Assembly (NCBI GenBank): GCA_022457155.1
Contig: JAJGOT010000461.1
Span: 310,001-374,000, forward strand
Length of the DNA: 64,000 bases
From: Cladopsammia gracilis
Lineage: Eukaryota > Cnidaria > Anthozoa > Scleractinia > Dendrophylliidae
Direction of reading: 5' to 3'
Positions within the stretch are counted from its first letter, which is position 1. The number at the start of each line of letters is the position of its first letter. The notes under the pieces are model-generated. The model had not been told where the DNA came from. It saw only the letters and a list, made by a program, of their open reading frames with translations, and did not search any database. Both the position numbers and the translations under genes were made by a program. This document shows, piece by piece, positions 59,320 through 64,000 of the stretch.

Positions 59320-60189
59320 GAATAGCACTTTTTGTCGCGGGTCGCAAGTCGCGAGTGAAAGTCGCGAGTCGCGACTAAAAGTCGCGGGTGCGGGTAATAG
59401 GTGTGGGTGTGGGTAATAGGTGCGGGTGCGGGTAAAAGTTTCGGGTAACAAATTATCAAAAAATTAAAATTAAAATACCCAATAATTAAAGGTTAATATA
59501 GAATAGCGAATTTTTATGTCTCACGTAGTAGGTTTATAATTTTTTGTCCTCCACGGATAATACCTGACGTGGCGGATTGACTTATGACCTTTATCACGCA
59601 GCGGCTATTTTGCATTACAGTGAAACCCATTAAACCGTAAACGCCTAAAATTATTTCTGGAATGTTTATTGTTATGCGACCAATCAGATTCGAGACGTAA
59701 CCGCAACAAACCGCAAGAGTAATTAGCTGAAAGGTTTCGATCACGAAACGAGTCGGTGGCTTTTGCCGATCCACGATAAATTCTCAGTTTCATCGCGGAT
59801 TTACAAACACTCACGGTTACGTCTCGAATCTGATTGGTCGCAGAACAATAAACATTCCAGAAATAATTTTAGGCGTTCACGGTCTAATGGGTTTCACTGT
59901 AATGCAAAATAGCCGCTGCGTGGTAAAGGTCATAAGTCAATCCGCCACGTGAGGTATGATCCGTGGAGGACAAAAAATTATAAACCTACTATGTGAGACA
60001 AAAAAATTCGCTATCTTATATTAACCTTTAATTATTGGGTATTTTAATTTTAATTTTTTGATAATTTGTTGCCCGCGACTTTTACCCGCACCCGCACCTA
60101 TTACCCGCACCCGCGACTTTTAGTCGCGACTCGATCGCGACTCGCGACTTTCAGTCGCGACTCGCGACCCGCGACAAAAAGTGCTACTC
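59320..60189. mobile_element. Mutator-type foldback element in the lectin 3' UTR
   Basis: Inverted arms of about 375 bp (59320-59703 and 59814-60189) carry TAGCACTTTTTGTCGCGGG ends and are flanked by the 9-bp duplication GAGCCTTAG (59311-59319, 60190-60198). The ends hold many GTCGCGA and GGGTGCGGGTAA repeats. No transposase. Confidence 0.8.
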
Positions 60190-60349
60190 GAGCCTTAGTA
60201 CACCTAGCATAATAGTGTCGACATTGCTGCTCTCACAGTTTTTTAAGGCAGGAAATATTGTCTTTCGTTTATGCGAAATAAATTCAAGTGGCAACAAAAA
60301 GCCATTTGTAGATTAGCTATGAAGATAGCTCTTTAAAAACGGTTGCTAT

Positions 60350-60355
60350 AATAAA
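60350..60355 (+). promoter_or_regulatory. Polyadenylation signal AATAAA of the mosaic lectin
   Basis: AATAAA in a block (60250-60370) conserved with the FReD gene 3' UTR. The foldback element at 59320-60189 separates it from the stop codon, making the UTR about 1.25 kb. Confidence 0.6.
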
Positions 60356-60370
60356 AGCTATTAACAGTAA

Positions 60371-61039
60371 ACTACTTGTGTGGTTATATAAAACATTGTC
60401 ATGTAAGGTCACTTAAACAGTAAAGTCTGTAGATAAAATCCTAAAGCATGACATTCAAATGAAAGCCATCGAGCAGTACTTTCGTGAGGTGCTGTTTAAT
60501 GTGATGTACAGCTGGGTTTTAGTTAGTTTGTGGATAAAATCCTTAAGTGTGATCATTAAATGAAAGCTGTTATAAGAGTGACTTCGTCGCTCTCATAAGT
60601 CGACTTGTGGGCAAGTCTATTGAAATCTGTTAATGTCTTGTGTTCATGTAAGTAAAAAAAACGACGGAGCAGTGCTTTCTTATAGTTTTAAACAAAACGA
60701 AATTTGGTTCACGTTAATTTGTTATTTTGAGCTTGCCTTCTAATACAATCGAAATACAAATCGAAATGTACCAATAATGTTCAAACTGACACTGATGTAT
60801 CAGTGTGCACTGCACCCCAGTTTATTGGACTCGATTGTCTTTGTAGTTGCAAAACAAGACAGACAACTAATGAATACTGAGGAGTTAAGATAATTTGGGG
60901 CTGCGAAGCACTATTTAAAGTGGTGGGGCTGATCACAGAAATTTACAGCATGTAAAAAAACAAACAAAGCAAAACAAGAAAAACTGCCAACCTCATTTTA
61001 ACCCTCGGACGTACACGCAAACTTATACCCCCACCGTGC
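60371..61039. other. Intergenic, nothing recognised
   Basis: AT-rich sequence without supported genes. Two related stretches (AAAATCCTAAAGCATGA-CATTCAAATGAAAGC at 60436 and AAAATCCTTAAGTGTGATCA at 60536) are a weak direct repeat. Confidence 0.35.
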
Positions 61040-61185
61040 GTAACCTGTAAAAAGTACTGATGGAAAACTGGGAACTAATACAAAATAAGCTGTTTCTGAA
61101 AACTATTTATAAGAAGCCTTCGATGATAGCATATAAGAGAGGTAAATCTCTTAATTAAAGACACGCTCCTTAGAGCAAACATATA
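61040..61185 (+). pseudogene. Penelope-like element remnant
   Basis: Reads LMENWELIQNK, TIYKKPSMIAYKRGKSL, the same region as the end of the fragment at 18650-18770. Short and broken. Confidence 0.6.
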
Positions 61186-63455
61186 AAGGCTACTGATGCG
61201 TCTCTACCACAACAGGCACAGCGAGGAGTCAGCATATCCGATTTTACGGAAAAACGTATATGCATATCCGATTTTAGGGAAAAATTAAAGAACGTTTATT
61301 TTCTGAAACTATGCTGTAGTAATAAACCTTTGTCTTTTTGTTATTTATCATTTTTTCGTTACGCTCCCCTCCCCACCCAAAAAATAGAACACGCTAAAAC
61401 TCATTGTTTTTCGAGATTTTCAACCTAGATGTAACATTAATGCAAACACAGAGTAAAGTCGACTCTATGGACACGCAAAACGTAAAGGAATCGCAGGGTG
61501 AACTAAAAAATCTTTGCCTCCAATTCCAATAATGTCGAGAAGTACTTTTTCACATTTTACGAACTGGCGCGGAACGCCCGAGCCAAATACAATTGCGTAT
61601 CCACACTGCATATCGATTTGCGAAGAACCCGCAGTGAGATCTGCCTCCTGTAACATGAATATTGACGGCTTGTCATACGACCCGTACGGCCCTTCTGCGC
61701 AAAACCATTGATGAAAGTCCCGTATCAGGGCCGTACGCATTTGCGCGAGCGGTGCCGGAGAAAAGCCGTACGGTCCTATTACAAAAGCGGACGGCCTCGC
61801 GCGTTAAAATTTCAAGTAATTTTGTCTCCAAATCGGTCATATGATAAATTACTTATTGACATAGTTAGGTTCGGCCGGGTGGGAAAATATTTGGCTCTCG
61901 GTCGTGGTCAATTCCTATCCGGCCCTCCCACTTAGTCAATAACTACATATTATCCTATAAAGCATACATTTACTCTTTCTTTGCGTGGTCTTTGCAACTC
62001 AGAATGTACATTTCTTTTTAAGAAAAACAGCTAAAAAACGTGAATAAAAGTTCACAGGAACTGGCATCATGACCGCGGCGCTTGGTCTTGAATGCTCTAA
62101 ATGTAGCACGAAGTTGTTCAAGTTTCATCGATATATGACGCAAAGTAAACCAAATATCATCTAATTCCTTGGAAAGTCCCGTATGTTCACAGCCACGCCA
62201 CCCGTTTTCTGTAGATAACAGTAGTGTCGAGAAAATGTATAACATCGTGAGCAGCGATCCTCACTCAGAGCAAGCAATAGGCACCGCGCATGCGCATTAA
62301 ATTAGTGAGAGAAATCCGCCATATTTTGGTTACGGATGAAACATTTGGTCTGACATTGCTCTAGATCTTGCGAAATCAGAAACGTACGTGCCTTGCACAA
62401 GTACCGCGAATATGAAATTGAAACCTAATACACTTTGTACGTGCGTGTATGCACTAAATCCTTTCGGTTGACTGCATATATGACAACTGGCTGTCAATCA
62501 AAACAGGAGCATAACTTCCAGTCAAAATGTTGTAACCGTCATTTTCCCATCAATATATTAAATATTTTTTAATACGTTTTTTTAGACCTTCATTCTTGAT
62601 TAAATTTTGAAGAAGATATTCTATCTGAAGGCACTTTGTACCCTTGGCGGGTGCGTTTATAAATATTTGATAACTATATTATTTATGAGGTGGCGAAACG
62701 ATGGAAAATAGCGAAAAGGAAAAAAAAAGTGCCTACTACAATACGTCAACACCCGCAATATTTTCCCTACAAACACCCATCCCTCGCTGCCTATCTCCAT
62801 CAGTTGCGACCGCAATAAAGGGGAAAAATTTTAATTCAGCTGAGTCATTCTGTTTTAAACGATAACACCGTTAACCAATATACACGTGTCATACCATTGT
62901 TCTTTTATCATCCACGACGCGTCATATACGGACGTCTGCTGGGAGTGTTTACTAAAAGCACAATCATAATGACGATATTTGAAAATGAAAAACAATTTAT
63001 GTTCTTCGATGATTATAGTTATTTTAGGTAAAATGTTCGAGAATTTCAACGCTATCGTATTTAGAGTACTTTTAAAGACAGTTCAATTTTAACAAAAGCT
63101 GTGTGGGATGCTGACGCCATAACGGGTGACATAATAGATATTTTCCTGGATGGTAAATACTGCCACTGCTGCTACGTACTCCTCCATGCATTGAACTGAG
63201 AAGTCACGGTGACCGTTAAATTATTTTTTATTAGATAAGGACACTTTAATCGGTAACATTTTTCTTTGTTTGAAAATACATATTTTTGAGTAATTTTGTT
63301 GTACTAAGCATTTGCATGACTTTTAATTTTTTTTGCTATTAATTATTTATTATATATATGTATGGTCAGATTTCAAGAAAACACAGCATACACTGAACCC
63401 CTTCTTAACGCAGAGCGCACGCGAATCAAGAAGGAACCATTCAGTTAGAAGAATA
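61186..63455. other. Intergenic region, no supported gene
   Basis: A GC-richer part (61470-61930) has open frames on both strands and an internal inverted motif (GGGCCGTACG-type), but no recognisable protein. The rest is AT-rich. Nothing else supported. Confidence 0.35.
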
Positions 63456-63533
63456 ATGCAGTTGAAGGTAGTGGCAGTTTGGATCACTCTTGGCTTTGCC
63501 GCGTTAGATAAGGTGTCTAAGCAGCATATTGAG
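63456..63533 (+). CDS. Possible first exon of a secreted protein (signal peptide)
   Basis: ATG followed by QLKVVAVWITLGFAALDKV and a clean donor (GAG|GTCAGT), phase 0. TATATATATGTATG lies about 95 bases upstream. No second exon is visible in the remaining 460 bases, so this is a suggestion only. Confidence 0.3.
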
Positions 63534-64000
63534 GTCAGTGTTTTAAAGCTATAATTCGGGAAATAATCATTCCAGTCTGTTGGTTTTGTAAGTCGTATTT
63601 GAACCCAATTGATCATGACTAACGGAAGTTAACGAGCTTCTAGCCTGTTGGATGCGCTTACAAACTGTTATGTTATGAATCCTCAGCCGTTTGGGTATAT
63701 AAGCACTTTTCAATCTTCTTACTTCAATAACAACGATAAATCTCTGGAACACTGTTTGTCAAATATCCCATCCAACACTCCATTAACTATATTCTCCGTT
63801 CCTTGGGTAGACGCAATCCAGGCTTTATTGTTTAAACTGTAAACGTAGTCATCAATTTTTTTGACTGAGTCTGAGCTGGAACTGGACGTTCTGTTTATTT
63901 TTTTGTCGATTTGAGCCAAAAACGTTCTTAGCAGGTTCTTAGGATAAATGGTGCAGTATTTCAGTAAATCGTAGCTCTGAACAAGAAGGAAGAAATATAG
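63534..64000. other. Right edge of window, nothing recognised
   Basis: No exon, RNA gene or repeat with clear ends was seen. Confidence 0.35.

Noticed and set aside
61465..61740. 91-residue minus-strand frame
   Set aside because: No recognised motif, no signal peptide, frames open on both strands; not enough to call a gene.
1..64000. CRISPR array, riboswitch or bacterial operon
   Set aside because: Spliced eukaryotic genes throughout; the regular repeats present lack unique spacers.

Overview
This is a window of animal nuclear DNA, most likely from an anthozoan cnidarian such as a stony coral. The reasons are spliced genes with good GT/AG junctions, secreted proteins combining H-type lectin-like, C-type lectin, EGF and fibrinogen-related domains, abundant short inverted-repeat transposons, Penelope-like and LINE debris, and a complete Maverick/Polinton virus-like element. 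The species cannot be fixed from the sequence.

Layout. (1) 1.6-10.4 kb, minus strand: the 5' seven recognisable exons of FARSB (phenylalanyl-tRNA synthetase beta subunit). The gene runs off the left edge, and its introns are full of MITE-like insertions. A small element with an L1-ORF1-like frame lies at 0-1 kb. (2) 13.4-15.7 kb, plus: a three-exon secreted coiled-coil plus fibrinogen-related-domain (FReD) gene of about 320 residues. (3) 19.2-59.1 kb, plus: a 17-exon mosaic lectin gene (about 1084 residues, all phases consistent). It encodes a signal peptide, three H-type lectin-like modules, a follistatin/Kazal domain, three more H-lectin modules, a C-type lectin domain, two EGF domains and a FReD. 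Its last two exons and 3' end are paralogous to gene 2. (4) 41,199-58,320: a 17.1-kb Maverick/Polinton inserted in the last intron of the lectin gene, with AG...CT ends, a 5-bp target duplication (AAGCA) and about 257-bp terminal inverted repeats. (5) 59.3-64 kb: a long-TIR foldback element inside the 3' UTR of the lectin gene, a Penelope remnant, mostly unassigned sequence, and a possible first exon of another secreted protein at 63.5 kb.

The Maverick carries a protein-primed family B DNA polymerase, a retroviral-type integrase, an FtsK/HerA-type packaging ATPase, a double-jelly-roll major capsid candidate, a penton-like minor capsid protein, a YqaJ-type nuclease, a VLTF3-like zinc-ribbon factor and about nine proteins of unknown role. 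Most are arranged in divergent pairs or minus-strand runs with a TATATA-type motif directly beside the start codon. Two plus-strand genes (the 188-residue protein and the VLTF3-like factor) lack that motif and flank three copies of a perfect 14-bp palindrome. This suggests two expression classes, or an origin. Five of its genes are broken by in-frame stops or probable frameshifts although the TIRs remain nearly identical, so this looks like a recent but already defective copy.

All calls come from reading motifs and splice sites by eye. No database search was run.
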